Positions 17,495 through 27,293 of a stretch of DNA of 64,000 nucleotides are shown here, piece after piece. Made by a program: the position numbers and the translations under genes. Position 1 is the stretch's first letter; each line of letters begins with the position of its first letter. The notes beneath the pieces were generated by a model. The model had not been told where the DNA came from, did no database searches, and worked only from the letters and a program-made list of their open reading frames with translations. This stretch comes from Bacteroidia bacterium (GTDB lineage Bacteria; Bacteroidota; Bacteroidia; Palsa-965): positions 124,001-188,000 of the forward strand of contig JALONL010000012.1 in NCBI GenBank assembly GCA_025454955.1, given 5' to 3'.

Positions 17495-19996
17495 ATGAAA
17501 AAAATCGGGGCTGTACTGCTTGGAGTGCTGGCTGTGCTGAATTTACCGGCACAGGATTTCCGCCGGCAAATTGGTGTAAACGAAGGCGATAATTTTGCAC
17601 AAATCTGTGCCAAAGCCGATGCGTTCTGGACCCGCCCGGGCCCGGTGGCCGCACAAAACAACGCACCTCCTTTTACCGACAATGCCTACCACGCCTACCA
17701 GCGCTGGAAATGGTACTGGCACACCCGCCTCGACGAAAACGGCAATTTCCCCGACGTGGTGGCTGCACAGGCCGAAGCCGATGCCCTGCGAAGCAATCAG
17801 CGCATGAGTGTAAATCCGTCGTGGAATTTCATTTCGCAAACTGTGTGCGATGGCGGCTACAACGGCATGGGACGCACCACCTGCATTGCTTTTCATCCCA
17901 CCAATGCCAATACATTCTACGTAGGCGCTCCCATTGGCGGCCTCTGGAAAACCACCGACGGCGGCCAGACCTACACCCCGCTCACCGATGCGCTGCCCTA
18001 CGTAAGTGTAGGCAGTTGTCTGGTCGATCCCGTCAATCCAAACAACATTTACATTTCGGTAGGCGACCATCAGGGCTGGTGGAATTACAGCCTCGGCATT
18101 TACAAAAGCACCGACGGCGGCGCTACCTGGAATACAACCGGCCTCTCGTGGCAGCTCTCGCAGGGTCGTGCCATTTCGGGCATGGTCATGGATCCGAACA
18201 ATGCACAGATAATTTACGCCGCCACTTCAAACGGCTTATACAAAACAGTAAACGGCGGCGCAAACTGGACAGTGGTTCGTGCCGGTTATTACTCGGATGT
18301 GGAAATTGAGCCGGGCACCTCCAATGTATATGCTGCTTTGCACGATTACTGGGGCTCCAGCGAAGTATTCCGCTCAACCGACGGCGGCAGCACCTGGACA
18401 CAACTCAGCAACTTCGGGCAAAACTACAACTGGATTCGCATTGCCGTAACGCCCGCCAACACAGCCATGCTGGCCGTGCAATGTTCAACCGGAAACAACC
18501 CGCTGTACATTTCCTACAACTACGGCGCAAACCTGAATTATGTGTCTGACTGCCCCGAAGACGATATTCTGCTCATTTCGCCCAACAACGCCAGCATCAT
18601 TTACTGCGGATTTGTGTATGTGTATCAATCCACCGATGGCGGTGTAAACTGGAACATGAAAAGCTACTGGTACTACAACCCGCCCTACCCCGAAGTACAT
18701 GCCGACCAGCGCAACGTGGCATTTCACCCGCTCAATCCCGACATGATTTATTTCTGCAACGATGGCGGTGTGTACAGCTATTCGGAAAGCGGAAATACAT
18801 TCACCGAACTTACCGACGGCCTGCTGATTACGCAGTTTTACAAAATAGCACAGTCGCCAACCAACGCCCAGCTTATTATTGGCGGCACACAGGACAACGG
18901 CGGCCGCCTGCGCATGAACAACGGCCAGTGGCGCGCCACCAACGGCGGCGATGCCATGGAAGTGGCCATCGACCCGGTAAACAACAACACCATTTACACT
19001 ACCTACATAAACGGAATGTTGTACCGCTCCAACGATCAGTGGACAAACGATACCTACAACGAAATAAGCGCCAACATTCCCGGCGGCACGCCCACAGGAA
19101 GTTGGGTTACGCCCTACATGCTTGATCCTTCGGACCGCCTCACACTCATTGCCGGATACGATGAGGTGTGGATGACCAACGACCAGGGCAATACCTGGAC
19201 AGCCATAAGCAGCAACATAGCCAACGGCAACACCCTCGAATGCCTCATGATTGCCGCCTCCGACCCGAATACCATTTACGTATCGCAAGGCAGCACATTG
19301 TATAAAACCACCAACCGCGGCGTAAGCTGGTCAACGGTATCGGTGCCCGGTACTGCACCCATTACCTCCATTACCATACATCCCACCAACGCCCAGAAGG
19401 TGTGGATTACACGCGGCAACTACGTGAGCACGTCAAAAGTTTTTCATTCGGTAAACGGCGGGGCAAACTGGCTGAACTGGAGCACCGGCCTGCCCAATGT
19501 GCCTGTAAACGCATTAGTGTATCAGCAGGGCCCCGGAGGCGTGGTGTATGCGGGAACCGATGCAGGTGTATTTATGCGCGATACAATAAGCAATACCTGG
19601 CAGCCCTGGGGAACCGGCCTGCCCAAAACGTCGGTAACCGATCTGGAAATCTTTTACCCCACCATGAAACTCCGTGCGGGCACTTACGGCCGCGGTATCT
19701 GGGAAATTGATCTTTCCACTCCGCTGGGTATTTCGCAGCCTTGGGCAGAAGCCGCTACGTTTACGCTTTATCCCAATCCGGGCAATGGATTGGTTACGGT
19801 TTCATTGCCGCAGGAAAACCAGTCGGGAGCCGCCATTTCGGTTATTAATGCGCAGGGCGAACTAGTGTTTGCCACGCAGGCCGCGGCGGGTGTGCAGCGA
19901 AATACGATTGACCTGAGCACATTGCCCCGTGGAATGTACATGGTGCAGGTGCAGCAACAAGACCAGTTGAGCGTACAAAAACTTATTCTTTACTGA
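17495..19996 (+). CDS. Sortilin/BNR-repeat (VPS10-like beta-propeller) protein with T9SS type A sorting domain
   Basis: Repeated STDGGxTW motifs; C-terminal FTLYPNPGNGLVTVSL...GMYMVQVQQQDQLSVQKLILY. Confidence 0.92.
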   Translation: MKKIGAVLLGVLAVLNLPAQDFRRQIGVNEGDNFAQICAKADAFWTRPGPVAAQNNAPPFTDNAYHAYQRWKWYWHTRLDENGNFPDVVAAQAEADALRSNQRMSVNPSWNFISQTVCDGGYNGMGRTTCIAFHPTNANTFYVGAPIGGLWKTTDGGQTYTPLTDALPYVSVGSCLVDPVNPNNIYISVGDHQGWWNYSLGIYKSTDGGATWNTTGLSWQLSQGRAISGMVMDPNNAQIIYAATSNGLYKTVNGGANWTVVRAGYYSDVEIEPGTSNVYAALHDYWGSSEVFRSTDGGSTWTQLSNFGQNYNWIRIAVTPANTAMLAVQCSTGNNPLYISYNYGANLNYVSDCPEDDILLISPNNASIIYCGFVYVYQSTDGGVNWNMKSYWYYNPPYPEVHADQRNVAFHPLNPDMIYFCNDGGVYSYSESGNTFTELTDGLLITQFYKIAQSPTNAQLIIGGTQDNGGRLRMNNGQWRATNGGDAMEVAIDPVNNNTIYTTYINGMLYRSNDQWTNDTYNEISANIPGGTPTGSWVTPYMLDPSDRLTLIAGYDEVWMTNDQGNTWTAISSNIANGNTLECLMIAASDPNTIYVSQGSTLYKTTNRGVSWSTVSVPGTAPITSITIHPTNAQKVWITRGNYVSTSKVFHSVNGGANWLNWSTGLPNVPVNALVYQQGPGGVVYAGTDAGVFMRDTISNTWQPWGTGLPKTSVTDLEIFYPTMKLRAGTYGRGIWEIDLSTPLGISQPWAEAATFTLYPNPGNGLVTVSLPQENQSGAAISVINAQGELVFATQAAAGVQRNTIDLSTLPRGMYMVQVQQQDQLSVQKLILY

Positions 19997-20023
19997 TTTT
20001 CTCCCTGTTCTGGGCGAATACCT

Positions 20024-20062
20024 TGCCCGCTGTTGCGCTGCGAGTGACAACGGGCATTTTTT
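20024..20062 (+). terminator. Rho-independent-like terminator
   Basis: TGCCCG...CGGGCA stem followed by TTTTTT, just after the stop of 17495..19996. Confidence 0.7.
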
Positions 20063-20112
20063 CGTGGCACCTGCCGGGATGAGATTTGAAAGCGTAGGCT
20101 TATATTTGCTGC

Positions 20113-21501
20113 ATGTCAACCCAACGCGATTATATCCAGCAGAATAAAGATCGTTTTCTGAACGAACTCTTTGAACTTCTCCGCATTCCCTCGGTGAGCG
20201 CCGACCCGAAATTCGCTCCCGATGTGCAGCGCACAGCCGAAGCGGTAAAAACCAGCCTTCTTGCCGCCGGTGCCGATCATGCCGAAATTATTCCCACGCC
20301 CGGCCATCCCATTGTATATGGCGAAAAACGCATGGGCGATAACCTGCCCACCGTGCTCGTGTACGGCCATTACGATGTGCAGCCGCCCGATCCGCTCGAA
20401 CTCTGGACATCGCCCCCGTTTGAGCCGGTTATCCGCAAAACCGACAAGCACCCCGACGGTGCCATTTTTGCCCGCGGTTCGTGCGACGATAAAGGCCAGA
20501 TGTACATGCACGTAAAAGCACTGGAAGTAATGCTCAAAACCGGCACACTTCCCTGCAACGTGAAGTTTATGATTGAGGGCGAGGAAGAAGTGGGCTCGGC
20601 CAACCTCGGCGACTTTTTGCGTGCGCACAAGGAAAAACTCAAAGCCGATGTAATTCTTATTTCCGACACTTCCATTATTGCCAACGACACACCTTCCATT
20701 GATGTGGGCCTGCGCGGTCTCTCGTACATGGAAGTGGAAGTAACCGGCCCCAACCGCGACCTGCACTCGGGCGTTTACGGCGGTGCGGTGGCCAACCCGG
20801 TAAATATTCTCTGCAAGATGATTGCAGCGTTGCACGACGAAAACAACCGTGTAACCATTCCCGGCTTTTACGACAATGTAACCGAACTTACCGCCGACGA
20901 GCGTGCCGAACTCAACCGCGCCCCGTTTGATGTGGAAGAATACAAACGCGATCTCGACATTGCCGACATACACGGCGAAAAAGGCTACACCACCATTGAG
21001 CGCACCGGCGTTCGTCCCACACTCGATGTAAACGGCATCTGGGGTGGCTACACCGGCGAAGGAGCCAAAACTGTGCTGCCTTCAAAAGCCTTTGCCAAAA
21101 TTTCGATGCGTTTGGTGCCGAACCAGACTTCGAAAGAAATTTCCGACAAGTTTGCGGCACATTTCAACAATCTGGCACCGGCCGGAGTGAAGGTAAAAGT
21201 GTCTTATCACCACGGCGGCGAGCCGGTGGTGGTGTCCACACATTCGGCTGCTTACCGTGCGGCCAGTGCGGCCATGGAAGAGGCTTACGGTAAAAAGCCC
21301 ATTCCCACGCGCGGCGGCGGAAGCATTCCCATTGTGGCCCTGTTTAAAAGTGTGCTCGGCCTCGATTCCATCCTCTTCGGCTTTGGCCTCGATTCGGATG
21401 CACTGCACTCGCCCAACGAGCATTACGGCGTGTTCAATTACCTGAAAGGCATTGAAACCATTCCGCTGTTTTACAAAAATTATGTAAACGAAGGAAAATA
21501 A
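20113..21501 (+). CDS. M20 family dipeptidase/peptidase
   Basis: LVYGHYDVQPPDPLELWTSPPFEP, FARGSCDDKGQ, MIEGEEEVGSANL, GGSIPIV: M20 metal-binding motifs. Confidence 0.95.
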   Translation: MSTQRDYIQQNKDRFLNELFELLRIPSVSADPKFAPDVQRTAEAVKTSLLAAGADHAEIIPTPGHPIVYGEKRMGDNLPTVLVYGHYDVQPPDPLELWTSPPFEPVIRKTDKHPDGAIFARGSCDDKGQMYMHVKALEVMLKTGTLPCNVKFMIEGEEEVGSANLGDFLRAHKEKLKADVILISDTSIIANDTPSIDVGLRGLSYMEVEVTGPNRDLHSGVYGGAVANPVNILCKMIAALHDENNRVTIPGFYDNVTELTADERAELNRAPFDVEEYKRDLDIADIHGEKGYTTIERTGVRPTLDVNGIWGGYTGEGAKTVLPSKAFAKISMRLVPNQTSKEISDKFAAHFNNLAPAGVKVKVSYHHGGEPVVVSTHSAAYRAASAAMEEAYGKKPIPTRGGGSIPIVALFKSVLGLDSILFGFGLDSDALHSPNEHYGVFNYLKGIETIPLFYKNYVNEGK

Positions 21502-21577
21502 TTGCATTTGTTAACACCCGTAAAACCGGCGCAGGTACTATCTTGCACCGGTTTTCGTTTTATATCAAACAACTCCC

Positions 21578-22063
21578 ATGCACATACTCCGCCGGTTTTC
21601 TTTTTTACTGCTGCTTCCGCTCCTGTTTACCCTCAGCGGCTGCGGCCTCAAACCCATTGTACCCAAAGGCATAGAAGGCATCAAGTTTCTGAAACTCGAT
21701 CCGATACAGGGTTTGGTTATTCTTGATCTGGGAATGAAAATCGATAATCCGAACGGAATTGGTTTCACCCTTTTCGGCTCCGAACTGGATGTAAAAGTAG
21801 GCGGCGTGGATTTGGGTAAAGTGACCATTAATGAGAAAGTAAAAATCAAGCGCAAGACCGAAGAGGTATATCACGTAAAAGTGAATGCGAAACTGGCCGA
21901 TGTGATACGGAGCATTCCTGCGCTCATAAAAGTGATTGCGCAAAAACAGGCCAATGTGGAAGTGAAAGGCTGGATTCGCGCCGGAACGCTGGGGTTGAAA
22001 AAGACTATTCCCGTAGAATTGAAACAGGAGCAGGTTCCTGCATCCGATCAGCAGAAGAAGTAG
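21578..22063 (+). CDS. LEA type 2 (WHy-like) domain lipoprotein
   Basis: Lipobox LFTLSGCGL; LGMKIDNPNGIGFTLFGSELDVKVGGVDLGKV matches the LEA-2 pattern. Confidence 0.75.
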   Translation: MHILRRFSFLLLLPLLFTLSGCGLKPIVPKGIEGIKFLKLDPIQGLVILDLGMKIDNPNGIGFTLFGSELDVKVGGVDLGKVTINEKVKIKRKTEEVYHVKVNAKLADVIRSIPALIKVIAQKQANVEVKGWIRAGTLGLKKTIPVELKQEQVPASDQQKK

Positions 22064-22067
22064 ATAA

Positions 22068-22275
22068 ACACTGGTGGCTTCGACAAGCTCAGCCACCGGT
22101 ATTGCATACAACTAAGCACTGGTGGCTTCGACAGGCTCAGCCACCGGTATTGCACACAACTAAACACTGGTGACTTCGACAAGCTCAGCCACCGGTATTG
22201 CATACAACTAAACACCGGTGGCTGAGCTTGTCGAAGCCACAACCAAACCCGGTGGCTGAGCCTGTCGAAGCCACA
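22068..22275. repeat. Three 48-bp tandem repeats followed by inverted copies of the GGTGGCTTCGACAAGCTCAGCCACC core
   Basis: Direct copies start at 22068, 22116 and 22164 (ACACTGGTGGCTTCGACAAGCTCAGCCACCGGTATTGCATACAACTAA). From 22212 the core appears reversed twice (GGTGGCTGAGCTTGTCGAAGCCAC, GGTGGCTGAGCCTGTCGAAGCCAC). Confidence 0.95.
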
Positions 22276-22299
22276 CGCATTCCGATTATCTTTGCTCCG

Positions 22300-24159
22300 A
22301 TGAAAAAATTCTTTGGGGTACTGAAATATGTAGATGGCTACTGGCGCAATGCCGGTTTCAACATTTTCTTCAACATACTTTCAGTAATATTCAATCTGCT
22401 TTCGCTGCTTACCATTATGCCGCTGCTCGATTTGCTTTTTCAGGGCGGCGATGCGCGGCTGCAGCAAGTGGCGGCGGGCGGAATGCCGGAAGTGACCTCG
22501 CCCAAAAGCTTAGTGGCCCGTGTAAACTACGAACTGGCCGAATACATCACCAAATCGGCCGATACGGCGGGAGCCAAGATGCAGGCCTTAATTTATATCT
22601 GCATTGCGGCGGTAATATTTATCCTTTTCAAAAGTCTTTTCCGCTACTTAGCCATGTATTCGCTGGCCACCATACGCAACGGGGTGGTGCGCGATTTGCG
22701 CAATAAAATGTACGACAAGGCCCTGCGTCTGCCGCTGAGTTATTACAGCAACGAACGCAAAGGCGACCTCATAAGCCGCATGACGGCCGATGTGCAGGAA
22801 ATTGAGTGGAGCATTATGAGTTCGCTGGAAATGATTTTCCGCGAGCCGGTAACCATTATCGGCTTTCTCATTTACCTCATCTGGGCTAGCCCCGAACTTA
22901 CACTGTTTGTGCTGGCCGCCACGCCGGTGGTGGGCGGGTTGCTGGCCATTGTGGCCAAAAGTTTGCGCAAAACATCACATAAGGCAAAAGCCAAACTCGG
23001 CCTGCTGCTTTCGCTTATGGAAGAAATGCTGGGCGGACTGCGCATCATTAAAGGATTCAACGCGGGCAAAAAAGTAAGCGGACGTTTCCGCACCGAAAAC
23101 GAAGAATACACGCGCATCATGGTGCGCAATTACCGCCGCATCGATCTGGCCTCGCCGCTGAGCGAATTCCTGATTGTGTGCGTAATGACCGTAATTATGT
23201 ACTACGGCGGCCGCCTTGTGCTTTACGGCGACGGCACCCTGCCCGCGGCACAATTCTTTGGCTACGTGGTGGTGTTTTCGCAGCTTATTACGCCGGTGCG
23301 GCAGTTTTCGCAGGCTTACAACAATGTGCAGAAAGGTCTCGCCTCGGCCGACCGCATCAATGCCGTGCTGGATGCCGAAGAAACCATCAGCGATCCGCCG
23401 CAGCCCGCGTCGCTGCACACGTTTGAAACAGCCATTGAGTACCGCAATGTATCGTTTGCCTATACGCGTGGCGACGAAGGCTATGCCCTGCGCAATATCG
23501 ACCTTACGGTACACAAGGGCAAAACCATTGCGCTCGTGGGCCAGTCGGGCTCAGGAAAAACCACACTGGCCGATTTGCTTCCGCGCTTTTACGACGTTAC
23601 CGATGGCGAGGTGCTAATTGACGGGCAAAACATCCGCAATTTCCGCCTTCACGACTTGCGCGCACTCATGGGCATTGTATCGCAGGAGTCGATATTGTTT
23701 AACGATACGGTGTACAACAACATCGCCTTTGGGGTGGAAAATGCCACGCAGGAAGAAGTGGAAGCCGCCGCACGCGTGGCCAATGCCCACGATTTTATTA
23801 CGGCCATGCCCAACGGCTACCAGACCAACATTGGCGACAGAGGCAGCAAAATGTCGGGCGGGCAGCGCCAGCGTATTGCCATTGCCCGCGCCGTGCTCAA
23901 AAACCCGCCCCTGCTCATTCTCGACGAGGCCACCTCAGCTCTCGACACCAGTTCCGAACGTCTCGTGCAGGACGCACTCAACAACCTCATGCGCAACCGC
24001 ACCTCGCTCATCATTGCCCACCGCCTGAGCACCATACAACATGCCGACGAAATCATCGTGCTGCAACAGGGTAAAATCATTGAGCGCGGCAGCCATCAGC
24101 AGCTTCTCGGGCAAAACGGTGCCTACAAAAAGCTATACGACATGCAGGTTTTTGTATAA
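22300..24159 (+). CDS. ABC transporter ATP-binding/permease protein (MsbA-like exporter)
   Basis: TM domain plus VGQSGSGKTTLADLLPRFYD Walker A, MSGGQRQRIAIARAVLKNPPLLILDEATSALD. Start set to MKKFFGVLKYVDGYWRN because the upstream extension is repeat-derived. Confidence 0.93.
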   Translation: MKKFFGVLKYVDGYWRNAGFNIFFNILSVIFNLLSLLTIMPLLDLLFQGGDARLQQVAAGGMPEVTSPKSLVARVNYELAEYITKSADTAGAKMQALIYICIAAVIFILFKSLFRYLAMYSLATIRNGVVRDLRNKMYDKALRLPLSYYSNERKGDLISRMTADVQEIEWSIMSSLEMIFREPVTIIGFLIYLIWASPELTLFVLAATPVVGGLLAIVAKSLRKTSHKAKAKLGLLLSLMEEMLGGLRIIKGFNAGKKVSGRFRTENEEYTRIMVRNYRRIDLASPLSEFLIVCVMTVIMYYGGRLVLYGDGTLPAAQFFGYVVVFSQLITPVRQFSQAYNNVQKGLASADRINAVLDAEETISDPPQPASLHTFETAIEYRNVSFAYTRGDEGYALRNIDLTVHKGKTIALVGQSGSGKTTLADLLPRFYDVTDGEVLIDGQNIRNFRLHDLRALMGIVSQESILFNDTVYNNIAFGVENATQEEVEAAARVANAHDFITAMPNGYQTNIGDRGSKMSGGQRQRIAIARAVLKNPPLLILDEATSALDTSSERLVQDALNNLMRNRTSLIIAHRLSTIQHADEIIVLQQGKIIERGSHQQLLGQNGAYKKLYDMQVFV

Positions 24160-24264
24160 AATGCTGACTGATGAACAAGTAAGAACCGGGCATTTTTTAG
24201 TCGGGCGAAAAAAAGTTTATCAGTATATTTGAATCACATCAATTATCCGACATATCCAAAACCG

Positions 24265-25194
24265 ATGAAAAATAAATTACTTTCCCTTGCGGCTGCTACT
24301 TTATTGAGCACCGCCGGCATGGCCCAGTTGCCTACTTTAGATTTCGAATCGTGGACCAGCCAGGCCGGGCCTCCGGCTTATAACGATCCTTTGGGCTGGG
24401 CAACGGTGAATATTCTTTCCAATGCACTGCTGGGCGGTAATCCGGTTACTGTTTTCCGCGAATCCACCAATCCGCACGGCGGAATGTACTGTATGCGTAT
24501 TACCAGTGCCGCATTAACAAGCAACCCTGCTCCCGCTGATATTCCCGATACTGTGGGACTTGCTCTTACCGGCACTATTACGCTTTTCCCCACACAGGGC
24601 ATTTTCCCGGGATTTGCCTACTCGGCCCGTCCGGCCAATATTTCGGCATACATGCGCTATACACCCGCACCTTCGGGCGATACGTGTTTGTTCTTTGCCG
24701 CCCTCACCAAATGGAACGGCACAAGCCGCGATACCATTGGTGTGGCCGGAACGGTAATAGGCACCACTGTGTCAAACTGGACACTTTACAACATGCCTTT
24801 TGTTTACAATCCGGCTTTTGCAGCCGTTCAGCCCGATTCTTTTGTGGTGGTATGTTCGTCAACCGATGATTTATTCCCCAAAACCAACAGTTCCATGTTT
24901 GTTGACGACATCAGCCTCAACGGCTGGGTAGGTATGAACGATCCTTCGGTGTTGAATGCGGTAAACGTATTCCCCAACCCGGCTTCTGAGTTTACCACCA
25001 TCCGCACCAACAACCCCGCCGCCCGCGAAGTGGTGGTGTACGACATGGCCGGCCGCGAAATAGGCCGCTACACCATTAACAATGGCGAAGTAAATGCCGA
25101 TGCCTGGAAAATGGCCGCCGGTGTGTATAACTACACCATTATTGACGAGAAAAAAGAAGTGCTGAACCGTGGTAAATTTAATGTGACCCACTGA
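24265..25194 (+). CDS. Secreted protein with T9SS type A sorting domain
   Basis: Signal peptide MKNKLLSLAAATLLSTAGMAQ; C terminus VNVFPNPASEFTTIRT...GRYTINNGEVNADAWKMAAGVYNYTI. Confidence 0.87.
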   Translation: MKNKLLSLAAATLLSTAGMAQLPTLDFESWTSQAGPPAYNDPLGWATVNILSNALLGGNPVTVFRESTNPHGGMYCMRITSAALTSNPAPADIPDTVGLALTGTITLFPTQGIFPGFAYSARPANISAYMRYTPAPSGDTCLFFAALTKWNGTSRDTIGVAGTVIGTTVSNWTLYNMPFVYNPAFAAVQPDSFVVVCSSTDDLFPKTNSSMFVDDISLNGWVGMNDPSVLNAVNVFPNPASEFTTIRTNNPAAREVVVYDMAGREIGRYTINNGEVNADAWKMAAGVYNYTIIDEKKEVLNRGKFNVTH

Positions 25195-25217
25195 TAAGTA
25201 ACCTGTTAACTCAGGTA

Positions 25218-25252
25218 AAACGCCCTGCCGGTCTGGCAGGGCGTTTTTTTTT
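25218..25252 (+). terminator. Rho-independent terminator
   Basis: ACGCCCTGCC-ggtct-GGCAGGGCGT followed by a T run. Confidence 0.9.
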
Positions 25253-25392
25253 CAAACTCCCCTGATTCATGGATTTTTCTGAAACAGAAAGGAAATACCA
25301 TTGCAATACAGGAAATATGACTCCCAAAACTGGCAATAAAATTGCACTTGCAGCAGGCGCGATTTTCCTAATTTTGTAGCGGCACATACTAC

Positions 25393-27093
25393 ATGAAAAC
25401 ACATTTTCTCCCTGCATTGATTTTACTGTGGCTTATTGCGTCCTGCAGCGAGCCTATTTCGAAAGACGAAAAACAGGTTACCGAGGATGATCCGGCACGG
25501 GTTACCGAACTGGTGAAAAAATACCTCAATGAACATGTGGACGATTTTCCGGCCGCAGGGAAAATAAATTTAGACGGCGATACAGTTACCACTCCCGGAC
25601 TGATTAAGGATTTTTACAAGCAAAACAGTTTCAATCCGGTGTGGACTGCCTCGGGCACGCTCACACCTGCGGGCGATTCGCTGCGGCGAATTTTGCTTAA
25701 TGCCGAGGACTGGGGCCTTATTCCGGCCGATTATCATGCGTCGCTCATCGACAGTTTGGTGCGCACGGCTTATGATTCGGCCAAGGAAGATTACAACGTA
25801 AACAAACTGGCGCACAGCGAAATTCTGCTCTCTGATGCCTTCTTCAATTTTGTCGTACACGTATCGGTGGGGCGTATGCAAAACGACACGGCCGAAACAC
25901 GGCAATGGCGGGCCGAAATTCTCGACACCAATTTAGTAGCCGTGCTTAACAATGCCCTGAAGCAAAAAAGTCCGGCCGTTACGTTCGAATCCCTCGAACC
26001 GCAGTACGCCGAGTACAAAGCCCTCCGCGCCTTTATTCCCGGTTTCCGCAGCGAGTTTGGTAAAAAGTCGTGGGAAGTACTGCCCAAAATGGAAGACGAT
26101 ACACTGGCCTTCCGCAAAGCATTGGTAAACCGGCTTGTGGACGGTCACGACCTCGACACGGCGCGCAACGGAAAAGATTCGCTGGCGGTGGCCGAAGGAC
26201 TGAAATCTTTTCAGCGCCGCGTGGGACTTGAGCCCGACGGAAAAGCCGGACGCAATACCGTGCGCGCACTCAACGTAACCTATCAAGACCGCATCCGGCA
26301 AATGGCCGCCACACTCGAACGCTGGCGCATTGAACCCAAACGCGAAGAAAGATACGTGTGGGTAAACATTCCCGAATTCAGAATGCATGTCATGGACGGC
26401 GATTCGATGATTATGGAATCGCGCATTGTGGTAGGCGCACCCAAAACACAAACGCCCGAGCTCGACAGCAAAATAAATCAGATGATTCTTTTCCCCTACT
26501 GGCATGTACCGTACAGCATTGCCGGAAAAGAAATTCTGCCCCACGTAAAACGCGACAGTACTTATTTGCGCAAAAACCGCTACGAAGTGCTCGACCGCTC
26601 GGGAAATATTGTGGATCCGAATTCGGTAAACTGGAAAAAATACAGCCAGAACAACCTGCCCTACAAATTCCGCCAGAAAACCGGCGACGACAATGCGCTG
26701 GGCATTCTCAAATTCAATTTCAATAATAAGCACGGCGTGTATATGCACGACACCAACAGCAAAGGCTACTTTAACCGCGAAACCCGCGCACTGAGCCACG
26801 GTTGTATGCGTCTCGAAAATTACATGCAGCTTGCCTATTACCTCATACGCGAAGACAGTGTGAAAATGCCCCGCGATACTTTTGATGTGTATATGAAATC
26901 GGGCAAACAGCGCACTATGGCTGTGCGCAAGCCCATTCCTATTCATGTGCGGTATTTCACCTGCATTCCCAACAGCGAAGGGCAGATTATTCTTTATACC
27001 GATATATACGTCAGGGATAAACGTATGATTCGCACGTTGTATGGCGAACCTAAGAAGCAGAAAAACAATTCTGATAAAAATAAAAAAGCATAA
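25393..27093 (+). CDS. L,D-transpeptidase family lipoprotein (YcbB/LdtD-like with peptidoglycan-binding domain)
   Basis: Lipobox (LWLIASCS); LKSFQRRVGLEPDGKAGRNTVRALN PG-binding motif; YkuD active site YMHDTNSK...ALSHGCMRLEN. Confidence 0.93.
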   Translation: MKTHFLPALILLWLIASCSEPISKDEKQVTEDDPARVTELVKKYLNEHVDDFPAAGKINLDGDTVTTPGLIKDFYKQNSFNPVWTASGTLTPAGDSLRRILLNAEDWGLIPADYHASLIDSLVRTAYDSAKEDYNVNKLAHSEILLSDAFFNFVVHVSVGRMQNDTAETRQWRAEILDTNLVAVLNNALKQKSPAVTFESLEPQYAEYKALRAFIPGFRSEFGKKSWEVLPKMEDDTLAFRKALVNRLVDGHDLDTARNGKDSLAVAEGLKSFQRRVGLEPDGKAGRNTVRALNVTYQDRIRQMAATLERWRIEPKREERYVWVNIPEFRMHVMDGDSMIMESRIVVGAPKTQTPELDSKINQMILFPYWHVPYSIAGKEILPHVKRDSTYLRKNRYEVLDRSGNIVDPNSVNWKKYSQNNLPYKFRQKTGDDNALGILKFNFNNKHGVYMHDTNSKGYFNRETRALSHGCMRLENYMQLAYYLIREDSVKMPRDTFDVYMKSGKQRTMAVRKPIPIHVRYFTCIPNSEGQIILYTDIYVRDKRMIRTLYGEPKKQKNNSDKNKKA

Positions 27094-27293
27094 CTGCGTT
27101 TACTTTTTCTGCTATCGGTATCCTGACTTTCCCAACCCAGGGTTTCTCATCGAATCCAGCACATAACTCATACTTTACCGCCAGTTACTCATTTGTGCTG
27201 GACTAATAGTTTTCATGGATATAGATTTGTCCGTATTGAAAAGGTCTTTGAACGTTCGGTCTTTTCAATACAAAAAATCAAAAACCGATTCCC

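Noticed and set aside
22068-22211. CRISPR array
   Set aside because: The 48-bp period repeats include their spacer, which is almost identical in every unit.
22198-22299. N-terminal extension MHTTKHRWLSLSKPQPNPVAEPVEATR of the ABC exporter ORF
   Set aside because: Encoded entirely by the 48-bp repeat array; the real start is taken as ATG 22300 after a TATCTTTG box.
25933-26946. 337-aa minus-strand ORF
   Set aside because: Antisense to the L,D-transpeptidase gene; no recognisable domain.
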